Below are positions 1 to 11,512 of a stretch of 64,000 nt of DNA, one piece after another (position 1 is the first letter of the stretch; the number at the start of each line of letters is the position of its first letter). Made by a program: the position numbers and the translations under genes. The notes beneath the pieces are model-generated. The model ran no database searches and was not told the DNA's origin. It saw only the letters and a list, made by a program, of their open reading frames with translations. The DNA comes from Conchocele bisecta (lineage: Eukaryota > Mollusca > Bivalvia > Lucinida > Thyasiridae): positions 122,410,834-122,474,833 of the forward strand of contig CM055265.1 of assembly GCA_029237695.1 (NCBI GenBank), written 5' to 3'.

Positions 1-47
1 CGAAATTGTGGCTTTCATCCTTGCATACAAATGGGGGCAATCAGTAA

Positions 48-262
48 CCATTTTATTTCATGCTGAGGATACGCTTATAATGTTTGCGGAAAATCCTAAA
101 TATTTTCCTTCTCTATGCAATCAGAAGTATATGCCGCGACCACCATTTAAACCGTTTCGTCGAGACAGTTCAAATGAGTGGTTACAACATATACTTTCAG
201 TGAGAAATAACAAAAATAAAAATATTTAATAAATTTCATATCCGTAAATGTGTATTCAGAAA
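48..262. repeat. Foldback MITE family A, degraded copy 1
   Basis: This is a diverged copy of the family seen complete at 2566-2799 and 26772-27002. The core hairpin has lost symmetry on its left side, while the right arm, containing TTCAAATGAGTGGTTACAAC, is kept. The right part includes the same AGAAATAACAAAAATAAAA stretch as the 26.8-kb copy. Confidence 0.6.
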
Positions 263-384
263 GGAACGGGCGGGTTAAAAAAACACTCTGGATTATACGC
301 AGATATTGATTTCGAAAATAGTTTCCGTAAATGGTGTTGAAAAGTGAAAATACATACCGCAATCAATAATTAACAATATAATAC

Positions 385-1560
385 CACTTTTGGCAGCAAT
401 ATGATTGCAAATATATTAACACTGATTTTACATGTATGACAACACTAGGTCTGTTACACAATTTTTTTTAACACGATTTTGATATACAAATAGGCAAAAA
501 AATCGGGAGCCAATGCACAACCGTGTACTAACCGAGCACGTGTTATAGTGAAGCGTGTACTACCGAGTTCACAGTGTAATTGAAGATACTAGAAAATGGT
601 GAAATACGGACCGGGGAATAACGACGGACATAGAGTCGACAAATATTCGGACATAGCAAACTATGATAGCGAAAATTACTGGACAAAAACGTCCAAGGTA
701 CGAATAAAAAAACAGTGTCGGGGAATAAATAACAACAACAACTTGGCGAGTTTTCATTTTGTTTTTTTTTTGTTAGGAAAATTGGGTGCGTCTTATAATC
801 TCATGTAAGACATTTTCCCCCAGATTTTGGACTGAAAATAGCGGTGCGTCTTATACACTCTTGCGACCTATAATCGGCAGAATACGGTAGTAATTATTAC
901 GTATTTGCTCTGAAAATGTTATCAACTTTCCGATATATTTGCAGAAAAAAGTCAAATCATTCTCGGCGAAAATCTCAGTTATATAATAAAGTTGATTATC
1001 TCATGCACTGGCTCAATTATGACGTAGCGAAACAAGGCCAGTTGTCACGTACACATGCGCCGGGGCGTGGGCAGTGCTGTAACAATTTAGTTAATCTGGG
1101 TTGAGTTAATCTGCGCCACTGATACGCGATCTCCGATTGGTCAGCCTTTACACCTAATTAATATTCCACCAATGGTGAGCGTGAACGCATGCCGGAAAAA
1201 TGAAATCGAGCACATAACAATTAGCACTGCTTTGTTACTGGGACCAATAATTGATGTTATTCCCAGTTTGCTCGGATTAATTTACGAAATGTGCAAACGT
1301 GATCAGCTGCACATTCACATCGGTGAGACAAAAGGAGGCTATGCGTCCATAAAAAAAAAAAAAAAATCATCGTCATTTTGTCCTATTTGGGAAAGAATCG
1401 CTAATGGGATGATTCGATATGGGTGGGTGGTTTCCCAGGGAAATCGCATCTATAGGGTGGGTGTCAAATACATTAATTTGCATCTATGGATAGGTTACCC
1501 AAATTCAAAATGTGGCGTCTTCCCCTCCCCCCCCCCCCCTCCCCCCCCCCCCCCATGTAT
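385..1560. other. No gene seen; AT-rich intergenic or intronic sequence with a poly-C tract
   Basis: Short ORFs here show no family motif or splice context. There is an A15 run at about 1350 and two C-runs at 1527-1553. This may be the GMPR intron or the region of its downstream exons, but none of the expected C-terminal GMPR motifs was found. Confidence 0.5.
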
Positions 1561-1853
1561 GTTTTACTGGAACAGCCCTTATGGGTTTTGCAACCAGTGT
1601 AGATCCAGATCAGACTGTGCATCCGCACAGTCTTATCAGGATCTGCACTGTTCGCCATTCCCTAAATGAATTAGTTTGTTTATTGCTGTTTAACGGCCTA
1701 ACGGCTATGGTTATTTAAGGCCGGGACCGCCATCAATGAAACAACTGCCGTGCATCTAACAGGCAATATAGAACATTGTCGAGCTTAAGGAGTGTGATAT
1801 TTGATCACCGGTCTTAAATTCTATAAGCCCCATTTCTACAGTCACAACCACAT
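1561..1853 (+). repeat. Dispersed TIR element family P, copy 1
   Basis: The element contains the diagnostic inner hairpin (GATCCAGATCAG, CTGTGCATCCGCACAG, CTGATCAGGATC) and a right end related to CCCCATTTCTACAGTCACAACCACA. Its left terminus is eroded against the poly-C tract. A complete copy is at 4661-4903. Confidence 0.65.
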
Positions 1854-2060
1854 ATGAGACACGCCATGTGATTTTGTACTTTCAGACATCTTCGTAATGT
1901 CATTAAATATGTTTACAAAATTTACAATATTTTTCATAAGCAAAGTCAAAAGATATCAACATTTTGAGAGTACATTCCGCATGTACTCTGAAAATTTGTC
2001 AACTTTTGACAGCATTTACGGAAAATATTGTAAATTTTGTAAACGTATTTCACGAAATTA

Positions 2061-2309
<249 letters not shown>

Positions 2310-2565
2310 CTATATATGGATTACAATACATTGTACCTGTCCTGCACTCACTGATAATATGAGATAAGCCGTGTGATTTTGTACTTAAGAAGATGTGCGA
2401 TTTTTCATGAAATAGATGTGATATTTTCTGTGTGTCACAAAATCAACTACAAGAATGTGCTGATAAATTATAGTAATACATAAGCTTTTGGAGGAATATG
2501 TATAATGAGAGTAAAATTTAATAATTCATAAGAAAAGACTCAGAAGGGAGATAATAAAAAATGTC

Positions 2566-2799
2566 TTAACCCCTTAATCTCTTCAGTCTAAGGATACAAT
2601 AATTTTTTTTCATTATTTTGTTTATTTCTTCATAAAGGTATATGTTGTTACCACTCGTTTGAACCGTCTCGTCGAGACGGTTCAAATGAGTGGTAACAAC
2701 ATATACTTTTGAGATGAAATAAAGTAAATAAAGATTTGTTTCCCTTAAAAAGTTTCATACATGTACTACTGTAATTGTATCACGTCTTTAATGGGTTAA
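2566..2799. repeat. Foldback MITE family A, copy 2
   Basis: The ends are TTAACCCC and GGGTTAA. The centre is a near-perfect stem of about 36 bp per arm, running from AAGTATATGTTGTTACCACT through GGTTCAAATGAGTGG around a CTCGTCGAGA centre. Five copies of this family occur in the window. Confidence 0.8.
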
Positions 2800-2867
2800 A
2801 TAATCACCAATGCAACTTGCAATGATTCTGGGTATGACCAACTTCAATTTTGAGCCAAATTCCATCC

Positions 2868-3356
2868 TTAAAGGTACATGCCCACTCAGTAAGCACAAAA
2901 TGTTCTTTATAGGAATTAAATAAGCGTATTATTGTGTCACGTTTCCACCAGTTCGTTCTAAAAATTACGAGTGCCTGCTATACATTTAGTAATGTTTATA
3001 TCACTGATAGTGACGCGCGGTGGTATCAGACTATTTTCATATGCAAATGAGGCGTGATATTTTTTAATTATTTATACTAATTAAATGCTTCACCTGCAAA
3101 AATAATATTTTCTACAGATTATAAAGTATGATCATTGCACATCAAAAAATAAATACAGAGAATACATAGTCTGTTAACATTTTAAGGAAACCCCTGATAT
3201 CAGTGTGGAAATTTAGGTCTGACATAAAATGTATAATAATGCCAATCAATGCGTGGGGTAATGGTGAATGAATGTTCATTTTGTCAGAAAATGTCTCATA
3301 TGATGTCTCTGATATAAAGAACATTTTGTGTCTACTGAGTGGGCATGTACCTTTAA
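2868..3356. repeat. TIR element family B, copy 1 (489 bp)
   Basis: Inverted terminal repeats of about 45 bp begin TTAAAGGTACATGCCCACTC, with only a few mismatches between the ends. No coding capacity is seen. A second copy at 30245 is interrupted by another element. Confidence 0.8.
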
Positions 3357-3377
3357 ATATCAACTACTACTACTTAC

Positions 3378-3551
3378 AATGATAGTGTGTTTTGGAAACT
3401 TCTTCCTCGCATCTTTGACGAATTGGACAAAGTGTTCGGAGTATCCATTGGCGACGTCGATACAGATGTATTTGATCTCTGGAATGGCCCCCAATATGTC
3501 TCCCAGCTTCGACAGATCATCCTGGCCGGTTCCCGTACTGCACGCCACATT
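3378..3551 (-). CDS. GMPR: GMP reductase, coding exon 4 (58 codons)
   Basis: The exon lies between an acceptor (GTCAG) and a donor (GTAAGT), phase 0 at both ends. It starts with NVACSTGTGQDDL and includes YICIDVANGYSEHFVQFV, the family's conserved strand that contacts the purine nucleotide. The final residues HTII join to AGN in the next exon, matching the usual HTI-AGN of animal GMPR. It is flanked by a 489-bp TIR element on the 3' side and a palindromic MITE on the 5' side. Confidence 0.95.
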
Positions 3552-3824
3552 CTGACATAAAATAATGGGGTTCTCATTCACATATACAATTTGACATGCA
3601 TGGTACATTGTGACAGGAAACAAAATGATCTACTTACGAGTTGGCTACACCATTTGCAAACATTGGAAATTTGGTTCACTATAATTGTAAGGGTAATTTT
3701 GAGCACCATTTAATTGAACCTGATGTTTGCATTGAAGAAACGTTATTGGCTGAACCTGGGCTGCAGAAGGCAACGATAACTGTTGTGTATTGTACCATTG
3801 TAGTCACTCATTTGGTGTTATTTT

Positions 3825-4178
3825 AGGAATGAATGGCCTTTTTGTGGAATTTATCGGGGTATAAACTTGGAAAAGTCGCGGGAATACTGGACGAAGGCCG
3901 GAAGGCCTCGTCCAGTATTCCCGCGACTTTTCCAAGTTTATATCCCCGATAAATTCCACAAAAAGGCCATTCATTCCTTATAATTCCAGCATTTGAAATA
4001 AATTCATCATGAAAATGTGTTTATTTTCCGTTTTCTTAAGAATTATTTTAACTGCGCCTGACGGTTACGGAAAGTAGTTTGGCGTGGGAGTTTACTGGGA
4101 TATAAATTTTGGACATAGACTTGCTATGGACCAATCAAATGTTAGGGAATTGTGTAAATATTTTTCAGCTGGAATTAT
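3825..4178. repeat. Palindromic MITE family C, copy 1
   Basis: The first 154 bp (3825-3978) form an almost perfect palindrome with arms of about 75 bp and a four-base loop (GGAA) at about 3901. The arms start AGGAATGAATGGCCTTTTT. A further 200 bp, bounded by inverted TATAATTCCAGC and GCTGGAATTAT, follows. An almost identical copy lies 3.8 kb away in the same host gene. Confidence 0.85.
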
Positions 4179-4274
4179 GTTATAGTATTCAACGTTTGCA
4201 CACATAACATTCATTTCAGATCATGTGACAAATTAAACATTGAAGTCTAGGAAGACTTTTGTTGATTTTTTTAG

Positions 4275-4444
4275 TTCATTTCTCAATAAAAGTATATGTT
4301 GTTGCCACTCATTTGAACCATCTCACAGAGACGGTTCAAATGAGTGGTGACAACGTACACTTTCGAGAAGAAATAAGGAAAATAGGGATTTTTTTAAAGA
4401 AAATTTCATACTACTTTAATGGTATCCCGTCTGCAATGGGTTAA
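4275..4444. repeat. Foldback MITE family A, copy 3
   Basis: The hairpin at about 4283-4366 shows the same arms as family A but the loop-proximal bases have changed (CTCACAGAGA). The right end GGGTTAA is at 4438-4444, while the left terminus is not clear. Confidence 0.7.
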
Positions 4445-4660
4445 ATACATGTAAAATTTTGCTATTTTCCAGAAATGCAGCATCATACAGTATCTGACAG
4501 TCATTTTGTCTCTCTTCCATTTTAATTTTCAAATTGTTCCGATAGTCATAATATTACGGCTCATTATGGATCGACTTATCTGGATCTGCAATGTTTAAAA
4601 TGTTGCCATATGATCTGTAGTCTTGAACTGATAGGCAAAAGGTAGGAAAAGAACAGAAAT

Positions 4661-4903
4661 GTGGCTGTGACTGGAGAAATGGGGCTTATGGGTTTTGTGA
4701 TCAGTGTAGATCCAGATCAGCCTGTGCATCCGCACAGTCTGATCAGGATCTGCACTGTTCGCCATTCCATCAATGAAACACCCGTCATGCACATGCAGTA
4801 TAGATCATTATCTGGCTACAGGGGTGTGCTATTTGACCAGGAATCTGGATATACACTGGTCATAAATCCCATAAGCACCATTTCACCAGTCACAGTCACA
4901 TAA
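4661..4903 (+). repeat. Dispersed TIR element family P, copy 2 (complete)
   Basis: The 243-bp element begins TGTGGCTGTGACTGG and ends CCAGTCACAGTCACA, giving inverted ends of about 31 bp. Inside is a second hairpin containing CTGTGCATCCGCACAG. It is the best preserved of four or more copies and sits in the intron between GMPR exons 3 and 4. Confidence 0.8.
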
Positions 4904-4956
4904 GATCTGCAGTGTTGAATTGATAGGCAAAAGATAGGAAAATAACATCAGCTCAC

Positions 4957-5040
4957 GTCAAGTATATCTTTATTATTGGCAGCAAAATCCTTCCATTCAT
5001 CGATGGTGTAGTGCTTGTGAATTGTGGTGAACATCATGTG
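4957..5040 (-). CDS. GMPR: GMP reductase, coding exon 3 (28 codons)
   Basis: This short exon is bounded by an acceptor (TTACAG) above 5040 and a donor (GTGAGC) below 4957, both phase 0. It encodes HMMFTTIHKHYTIDEWKDF and then AANNKDILD, matching the conserved IHKHY segment of the family. It joins the next exon so that the sequence continues with the expected NVA motif. It contains no standalone long ORF and was recognised from protein similarity plus splice sites. Confidence 0.94.
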
Positions 5041-5220
5041 CTGTAAATACAACAAACAAGCCATGTTGCTGTGTCAACAAAATAAATAGGTAAATAAATT
5101 GAGAATATTAATATAATTATGTGCATGTTACTGGAATATATCTGTAATGATATGTGCATGTCAGGGTTTGACACTCACTTTTGGACCAGGGATGACATAA
5201 ATATACGTGTTTATACATAC

Positions 5221-5242
5221 ATGTATATATATATATATATTT
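5221..5242. repeat. (TA)n microsatellite
   Basis: About 9 TA units lie inside an AT-rich stretch. Confidence 0.8.
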
Positions 5243-5475
5243 ATTATATACCTACCCATGAAATACATAGTTATACGAATGTAAATAAAAGTCATATGTT
5301 CTCATCGATGAAATAAACAACGTCCGGTGAAAATACGACTGCTTCCGCTATCTATATTCATAACGCGCATCTGCAGTGCCGGACTGCAAATAGGCTGCAA
5401 ATACACATTCATTACCGTATACAGTCTAAAAAACTGCTAATTTCCATGGAGCGGTATATAATAAATAGAATATTA

Positions 5476-5579
5476 ATATTTTTGCAACGAATATGACATA
5501 TATGTTCATCGAGTGGTGTGAAATGTCCATATTTCACACCACTGGATGAACATATATGTCATATTCGTTGCAAAAATAT
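5476..5579. repeat. 104-bp foldback sequence
   Basis: Arms of nearly 50 bp (ATATTTTTGCAACGAATATG and its reverse complement at the far end) enclose a short centre, AAATGTCCATATTT, which is itself nearly symmetric. The flanks are AT-rich, with no TIR or target duplication recognised. Confidence 0.8.
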
Positions 5580-5813
5580 GAATATCCTCTATATATGTAT
5601 ACAAAAATATATTTATATATATATGTTCTTAATATTCCTTGTATTATGAATATTGATGAAAACAAACTTTAATATGCATGCAATATATTGTTTTCATATT
5701 TGTGTATGGTTTGAATATCTTATCAATTACCATGGAAGTTTTTCGAGTCACGCCTTTATGTAGACAAAGGCTCATTATCTAACACCTTGTATTTTAGTGG
5801 GGATACAACACAA

Positions 5814-6042
5814 TTAACCCTTTCCCTGATAGAAACGACTTTTCATGCCTCTGCAGAAGATGTCTTTAGAAAACACTGTGGGAAAAGGAGAAATTGCTTG
5901 TAACAAGCAATTTCTCCTTTTCCCACAATGTTTTCTACTCTATCAGATAATTTAACCATCATTTGACCCAGCATTTGATTCTTTTATTCAGATGTTCTGG
6001 ATTTGGAAGAGTCGAAATATCGCAAAACAGGGAAAGGGTTAA
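5814..6042. repeat. Foldback MITE with TTAACCCTTTCCCTG ends
   Basis: The terminal inverted repeats are TTAACCCTTTCCCTG and CAGGGAAAGGGTTAA. A second hairpin at about 5868-5937 has arms AAAACA(C/T)TGTGGGAAAAGGAG and the loop TTGCTTGTAACAAGCAA. It resembles family A only in its first seven bases. Confidence 0.8.
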
Positions 6043-6961
6043 TAACAACTCGTTATAGCCAATAATAATAATAGTATTTTATAGATTTGAATAAATACAG
6101 CACATGTAGACTATAACACATTGCCGAACAGTGTAGTCCTTGATCACACTGCAAATTCAGTTATGTGCTGGTTGGCTATATTGCAACAATTAAATTACAT
6201 AGTTTATCTTACAGTATGGCTATAAAAACAAATAAAATAAATTGCAAAATGGGAAACAGTGTAGATCCCAATCAGACTGAATACAAATTCCCATATAGGC
6301 TATAGCTATAACATCAACAAGTGGTTATGTACAAGATGGGAAATAGTGTAGATCCTGATCAGACTGTGTGTGCAAATTCCCATATAGCTATAACAGAGTA
6401 TCTCCCCAAATTACAAATTTCAATACAGTTATCTCCTAAATTACTACATGAAATATACGACAGGAAAACTTTCCTGAAGTACGTTGTACCCACGGCTTTA
6501 TGACGTTACGTGACGTCAAATGTGACGTCATGTAAACTTTTTTAAATCCAAATTATGCAGATATGAACCAGATATATTTGAGTGCATTTGAGTTGATTAC
6601 GTGTTTTCTCTCACAGCGAAACCCGTGCAAATAACTCGCAAGAGTGTAATAAAGAAGCTATATAGTATATACTATAAAAAAACGCTGAAAAATACATAAA
6701 ATAAAAATGATAACCTGATTTTTTTGGGGCCATTTATTTTTGACCAATTTAGGAGGGCCGTTTTGACCAAATACGGGCCGCTTTGACTGTAAAACGATTT
6801 ATCCTGTCAACACTGCGCGTATGTGCCGTAAAACATTTTTGATATCCTGTCAATATGACCTAATCACTGCGTATGTATATGTGCAGTTCGATTCTCCGAT
6901 TTTGAGGATACGGCTGGGGTTATTTTTTTCTATTTGTAGTGTTGACGGGATAAATAGATAA
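6043..6961. other. Intron sequence without recognised gene
   Basis: The stretch is AT-rich and contains two degraded family P fragments at 6243-6275 and 6331-6370 (GTAGATCC, GATCAGACTG). Nothing else could be assigned. Confidence 0.5.
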
Positions 6962-7080
6962 GTAGGTTAGTGCCGTGAATGGGAAAAAAATATCTGGCGC
7001 GGCATGGAAACGGCATGGGCTCGGTTCATCCCATTTCCTAAGCATTGCCAGATATTTTCCCATTCACGGCACTAACCTAC
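6962..7080. repeat. 119-bp imperfect foldback sequence
   Basis: The arms begin GTAGGTTAGTGCCGTGAATG and end with the reverse complement at 7080. The central third is imperfect (GGCATGGAAACGGCATG). It lies about 60 bp downstream of GMPR exon 2. Confidence 0.75.
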
Positions 7081-7141
7081 TATTCTCCATATCCATGCAA
7101 GCTCCATGTTGATAATTCGACACACTAGTCCAATGTCATAC

Positions 7142-7261
7142 CTTTGCTAGAGCTTTGGCCATCTCAAATGTTCCCACTGTGTCCATGTTGGCCGCTACGA
7201 CTGGGATCCCTGTGTAGGTCTGGCCCGAATTCCGGAAGATGAAGTCACGCAGAAGGTTCAC
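7142..7261 (-). CDS. GMPR: GMP reductase, coding exon 2 (40 codons)
   Basis: An acceptor (TTCAG) precedes 7261 and a donor (GTATGA) follows 7142, both phase 0. The encoded segment contains [19 protein letters not shown], the conserved nucleotide-binding start of the IMPDH/GMPR TIM barrel, then [11 protein letters not shown]. The 4.9-kb intron before it holds the second copy of the palindromic MITE, a tandem-unit element and other repeats. There is no internal stop or frameshift. Confidence 0.95.
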
Positions 7262-7609
7262 CTGAAATTGATTCCAGTATCTGTGGGCGGGAGTAGTTAA
7301 AAAACTAAATGTATTTGTTGCTCGAGAGGTTTCAATGTACACCCAGTAATCCACTTTTTCTTGTGGCAGGGCACAGGGGTCCGAAGTTGGACTTGGAAAG
7401 CTAACAGAAAATAGTTTTCAAGTGACGCCTCTGTACCAAATCGGACTTTAAGTACAACTTCAGACCCCTGGCAGGGCAGATTTACGGTAATAGTGGGGGC
7501 AGCCATTGATCGTGCTACGCCTAAACAGCGAGTACGACCAAGAAAATAGTGCCAACTTATTATATGGGGTTTTGGTCCTTCTTGCTTTCTATCTAAAACT
7601 CTACATTAT

Positions 7610-7962
7610 AGGAATTAATGGCCTTTTTGTGGAATTTATCGGGTATAAACTTGGAAAAGTCGCGGGAATACTGGACGAAGGCCGGAAGGCCTCGTCCAGT
7701 ATTCCCGCGACTTTTCCAAGTTTATATCCCCGATAAATTCCACAAAAAGGCCATTCATTCCTTATAATTCCAGCAGTTGAAATAAATTCATCAAGAAAAT
7801 GTGTTTATTTTCCGTTTTCTTAAGAATTATTTTAACTGCGCCTCACGGTTACGGAAAGTAGTTCGGCGTGGGAGTTTACTGGGATATAAATTTTGGACAG
7901 AGACTTGCTACGGGCCAATCAAATGTTAGTGAATTGTGTAAATATTTGTGTGCTGGAATTAT
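7610..7962. repeat. Palindromic MITE family C, copy 2
   Basis: The palindrome at 7610-7762 and the trailing segment to 7962 match copy 1 at 3825-4178 with few differences. Both copies are in the same orientation within GMPR introns. Confidence 0.85.
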
Positions 7963-8646
7963 ATACATGTACTATTCTCTATAGTTTACACAGTTTTGTG
8001 CTCCGGTTATCAGTTAAATTCTGGAAAATACGAAGCTATTATCTTTAGTTCTTACAGTTAGGTAGCAGTGAGCAGTTAGCCACCAGTTTCGTACACTTTT
8101 TTCTGGGAGTTTCAAACAGTAATTTATTCTAGAGAAATGGGAATGGGTTTGCACCATCACAGTACATTTGCCTCTGGATGATGATTGAGAAAATATGCAA
8201 CTTTCAGTCTCTAGTTCTGCAAGTGTCAGTTTTTGTGGAGATAACATATTTCAGTACTTTCAGTACTTTGATTTTACCATCAGCCTAATCCTGAATATTC
8301 AGTTTAGACATTGTTGGCTTTTTGTTGCAGGTATGTCGTAAATGTGGCTTAGTTTAAACATATTTTATTTGTATATTATTTACAAGTAAGGCATCAATCG
8401 TAGTATATAGATAATTATACAAATGGCATTGGATTGAAAGCAAGCTTATATAAATCCTCTCCCTAACATGTAACTTGGTATCACAGGCTGCAAGAACCAG
8501 GACATAACAAACATAATTAGAAATGCCATTAGCATAAAATGGGATTTTATTCTTGCTTTATGATCCTGGTTTCTGCTTCCTGCAATACCGGTAGATGTAT
8601 TGTAGATGACAATAGGTAAATATACATGCATTAACCAGTTTTAACA
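7963..8646. other. Intron sequence, nothing recognised
   Basis: AT-rich unique-looking sequence of GMPR intron 1 without coding or structural signals. Confidence 0.5.
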
Positions 8647-9481
8647 ACAAGAGCTGTAGGAGAACAGCATAGCTCGACTACGAGGGTTGTCGATGTACAC
8701 ATAGCTTGACAAAGAAGGTCGCTGCGGCCTGCATAAAAACCTTAACCAAGGTTGACTAAAAACCTTAACCAAGGGAAATTAAGTAAGTAATTCACGGTTA
8801 AATGTAGGTCAATGTCAGATATAGGTCAGGGATTATTGATGTACATCACTAGGAGATGAAGTTTTCCAAGTATGGTTGCTGTAGGCCCAGGAGTATTCCA
8901 TATACAAGCTTGACTAAAAGCCTTAACCAAGGGGAAATAACTAAGTAATCCAATGATACAAGTAGGTCAAGGTCAAATATAGGTCAGGGATTATTGATGT
9001 ACATCACTAGGAGATGAAGTTGTCCAAGTATGGTTGATGTAGGCCCAGGAGTATTCAATATACAAGCTTGACTATACACATTAACCAAGTAATTCAAGGT
9101 TAAATGTAAGTGACGGTAAAATATAGGTCAGGGGTTATTGATGTACATCCCTATGAGAAAAGGTTGTCCAAGTATGATGTCTGTATGCACAATAGTATTC
9201 CATGTACAAGCCTGACTAAAAACCTTAACCAAGGTTGACTAAAAATCTTAACCAAGGGGAATTAACTAAGTAATTCAAGAGGAAATGCAGGTCAAGGTCA
9301 AATATAGATCAGGGGTTATTGGTGTACATCACTAGGAGATGAAGTTGTCCCATTATGGTGGGTGTAGGGCCAGTAGTATTCCATATACAAGCTTGACTAA
9401 AAACATTAACCAAGGCGTGACGTGACGGGGACGCCGGGGTGACAACATAAGCTCCAACTATTCTTCGAATAGTCAAGCTAA
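8647..9481 (-). repeat. Tandem-unit element family M, copy 1
   Basis: The left end reads AACAAGAGCTGTAGGAGAAC and the right end GACGCCGGGGTGAC then CTATTCTTCGAATAGTCAAG. Inside are four diverged units of about 160 bp, each with AGGTCAAGGTCAAATATAGG and TACAAGCTTGACTAAA. An inverted, shorter copy is at 23612-24272. There is no coding capacity. Confidence 0.75.
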
Positions 9482-9520
9482 AAAAAGGAAAGACAACTAC
9501 TTTAGTTTGTTATTATAAAA

Positions 9521-10135
9521 CAACAAGAATTCCGCGGAATCAAATGTCTCGCCTTGTCCCGCCGCCTTGACCTCGAGCCTGGGCCAGAAAGCAATTTTCA
9601 CTGGCCCGAACATATTACGGTATACAATTATTGACTAGTGAGCCATAGAATATCATATTATATTCTATGGCTCACTAGTCAATAATTGTTTTAGTATATG
9701 ATAATAGTCGGTATATAGCACTTACGACCTTATGCTACTAGACAATAAGAAACGAGGCAAAGCCACAAAGGCCAGGTTTTTTCCAAGCATAGACACTTGG
9801 ATAACATAATTATACCCACTTTTTGTAGACTAGATGGCCGTGGCCTGCATGTCGCGCCTTGGGGCGAGGTATGCCAATCCAATAGCCTGGATTTTTTTTC
9901 AAAAAACCTGGCTAAAAATGGAAAAAGAATTTGAAAAAAAAACAACAAGAAACGAGGCCACTTTTTGTAGACTAGATGGCGGTTGCCTGCATGTCGCGCC
10001 TTGGGGCGAGGCATGGACACTAAAAAAGAGAATTATAGTAGATGAAAAAACTTTAACCGGACACACGGACGGACGGACGTATGCCAAAATGCCGACTATA
10101 TCGCGCTTTCCGCAAGCGGGCGCGACAATGATGAT
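9521..10135 (+). repeat. Composite of pearl-like ends with inserted sequence
   Basis: The left part repeats the AAGAATTCCGCGGAATCAAA sequence found at 11268. The right part carries a GGAC(GGAC)n run and a GCGCTTTCCGCAAGCGGGCG end. Between them lies a 66-bp perfect hairpin (9624-9689, arms of 31 bp starting ACAATTATTGACTAGTGAGC) and a duplicated segment containing GTAGACTAGATGGC (9828 and 9967). Confidence 0.55.
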
Positions 10136-10159
10136 AAACACCCATGTGAAGTATCAAGG

Positions 10160-10411
10160 TAATGGGTGAAGATTGGGGCTTATGAGTTTTGTAACCAGTG
10201 CAGACCCAGATCAGCAGTCTCATCATGATTGAAACTGTTTGCCATTATATAATTTATATTAGTAACCATCAATGAAACATCAGTCATGCTTGTAAAAAGC
10301 AATAAGATCATTATCAGCCAGTAGAATTGTGCTTTGTGCTATTTGATCAGGAGCTACACTGCCAGTGGTCACACATCTCATAAGCCCCATTTCTCCAGTA
10401 ACAGCCACAAG
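10160..10411 (+). repeat. Dispersed TIR element family P, copy 3 (diverged)
   Basis: The ends are GGTGAAGATTGGGGCTTATG and CATAAGCCCCATTTCTCCAG, still inversely related. The central hairpin is damaged (GACCCAGATCAGCAGTC). Confidence 0.65.
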
Positions 10412-10596
10412 TTAAGAATATATAATATGTGAAACACTTCCATGTCCCAAGGCAATTCAATGAGAAACGCTTGCATCCAGGGACAATATTACATGTATAT
10501 GTCACTGCAAGCAGTATATTAATAAATGAAGATCTGTGGACAAGATCTGTAGCTGTAAGGAAAATAATATGTGGAATTGATCACAGTGGGAATATA

Positions 10597-10985
10597 TCAG
10601 AGCTCCAGATAAGCTGCGTATTTGCGTAAATACCCAATTAAAATTGCCGAAAAACCCAATTGAAAATCCGAAGTAGCGAGTATCAAAAAGCAATAACAAT
10701 TTTGTGGTACCTTATCATGCTGCAGAAAACAGACCACAAATGTAGCATATTTTTCTTATTTTCCATGAAAACACATCTTGGTATTTCATTAGAATTTTCT
10801 CCAAGGAGACAATTCTAATGAAATGCCAAGATATGTTTTCATTTCAAACAAACTAATTGAATAATTGCTGTCTGTTTGATGTATAAACAGTAGTGAGATT
10901 TTATTTAAAATTTTGAAATACCTAATTGCTTCAGAAATGATGGGAGTGAAACAACTCAATTACTAATTCCATATCTGGAGCACTG
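10597..10985 (+). repeat. TIR element family Q, copy 1, with CATTAGAATT hairpin
   Basis: The ends are AGAGCTCCAGATAAG and the inverse CATATCTGGAGCACT. The centre (10784-10850) is a strong hairpin built on CTTGG(T/C)ATTTCATTAGAATT. A second copy, inverted, lies within LINE sequence at 22836-23140. Confidence 0.75.
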
Positions 10986-11263
10986 TACATGTATATGTTC
11001 TACTGAAAGAAACTTAACACAAGTACATGTGCCCTGTCACAAGATTATGAAACATAAAAGCAGTCTAATCAGAGCGGATGGTATACCTTTCAATATTGAA
11101 TACAGAAAACCTCATTTAATTCCTCTTAAATGAAACATTTAGATCTGTATCATTTAGACGTACGTACAACGTCTGTGCAGATGGAACAGTGGTCATGTAT
11201 CACATGAAAGATTTATATAAATATTTCTGCTATGTGTACATGTGTGTTAATGGTCAGAAAACG

Positions 11264-11512
11264 TTAACAAGAATTCCGCGGAATCAAATGTCTCGCCTTG
11301 TTCCGCATTGACCTCGACCCTGGGGTCCCGAGAATAGTCCTATATTCATCTACATATCATAGTAAAGGTATGTATAAAGTTTGATGACTGTAGCTGATAA
11401 GGTGTTGAAGTAATGATTGTAACACAAGAACGTAACATTGAATGACGCCGACGACGACTCCGGAAAAGCAAAACATTAGTCTCACTTTCCGCTTTCACGG
11501 GCGAGACAAAAA
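11264..11512 (+). repeat. Short pearl-like element
   Basis: It starts AACAAGAATTCCGCGGAATC and ends TTTCCGCTTTCACGGGCGAG. The central sequence contains the 'tgacctcgaccctgggg' motif common to these repeats, with no long tandem array in this copy. Confidence 0.55.

Noticed and set aside
1172..1669. 165-codon open frame with a poly-proline tract
   Set aside because: The proline run is the translated poly-C tract and the end is family P repeat sequence. No motif or splice context.
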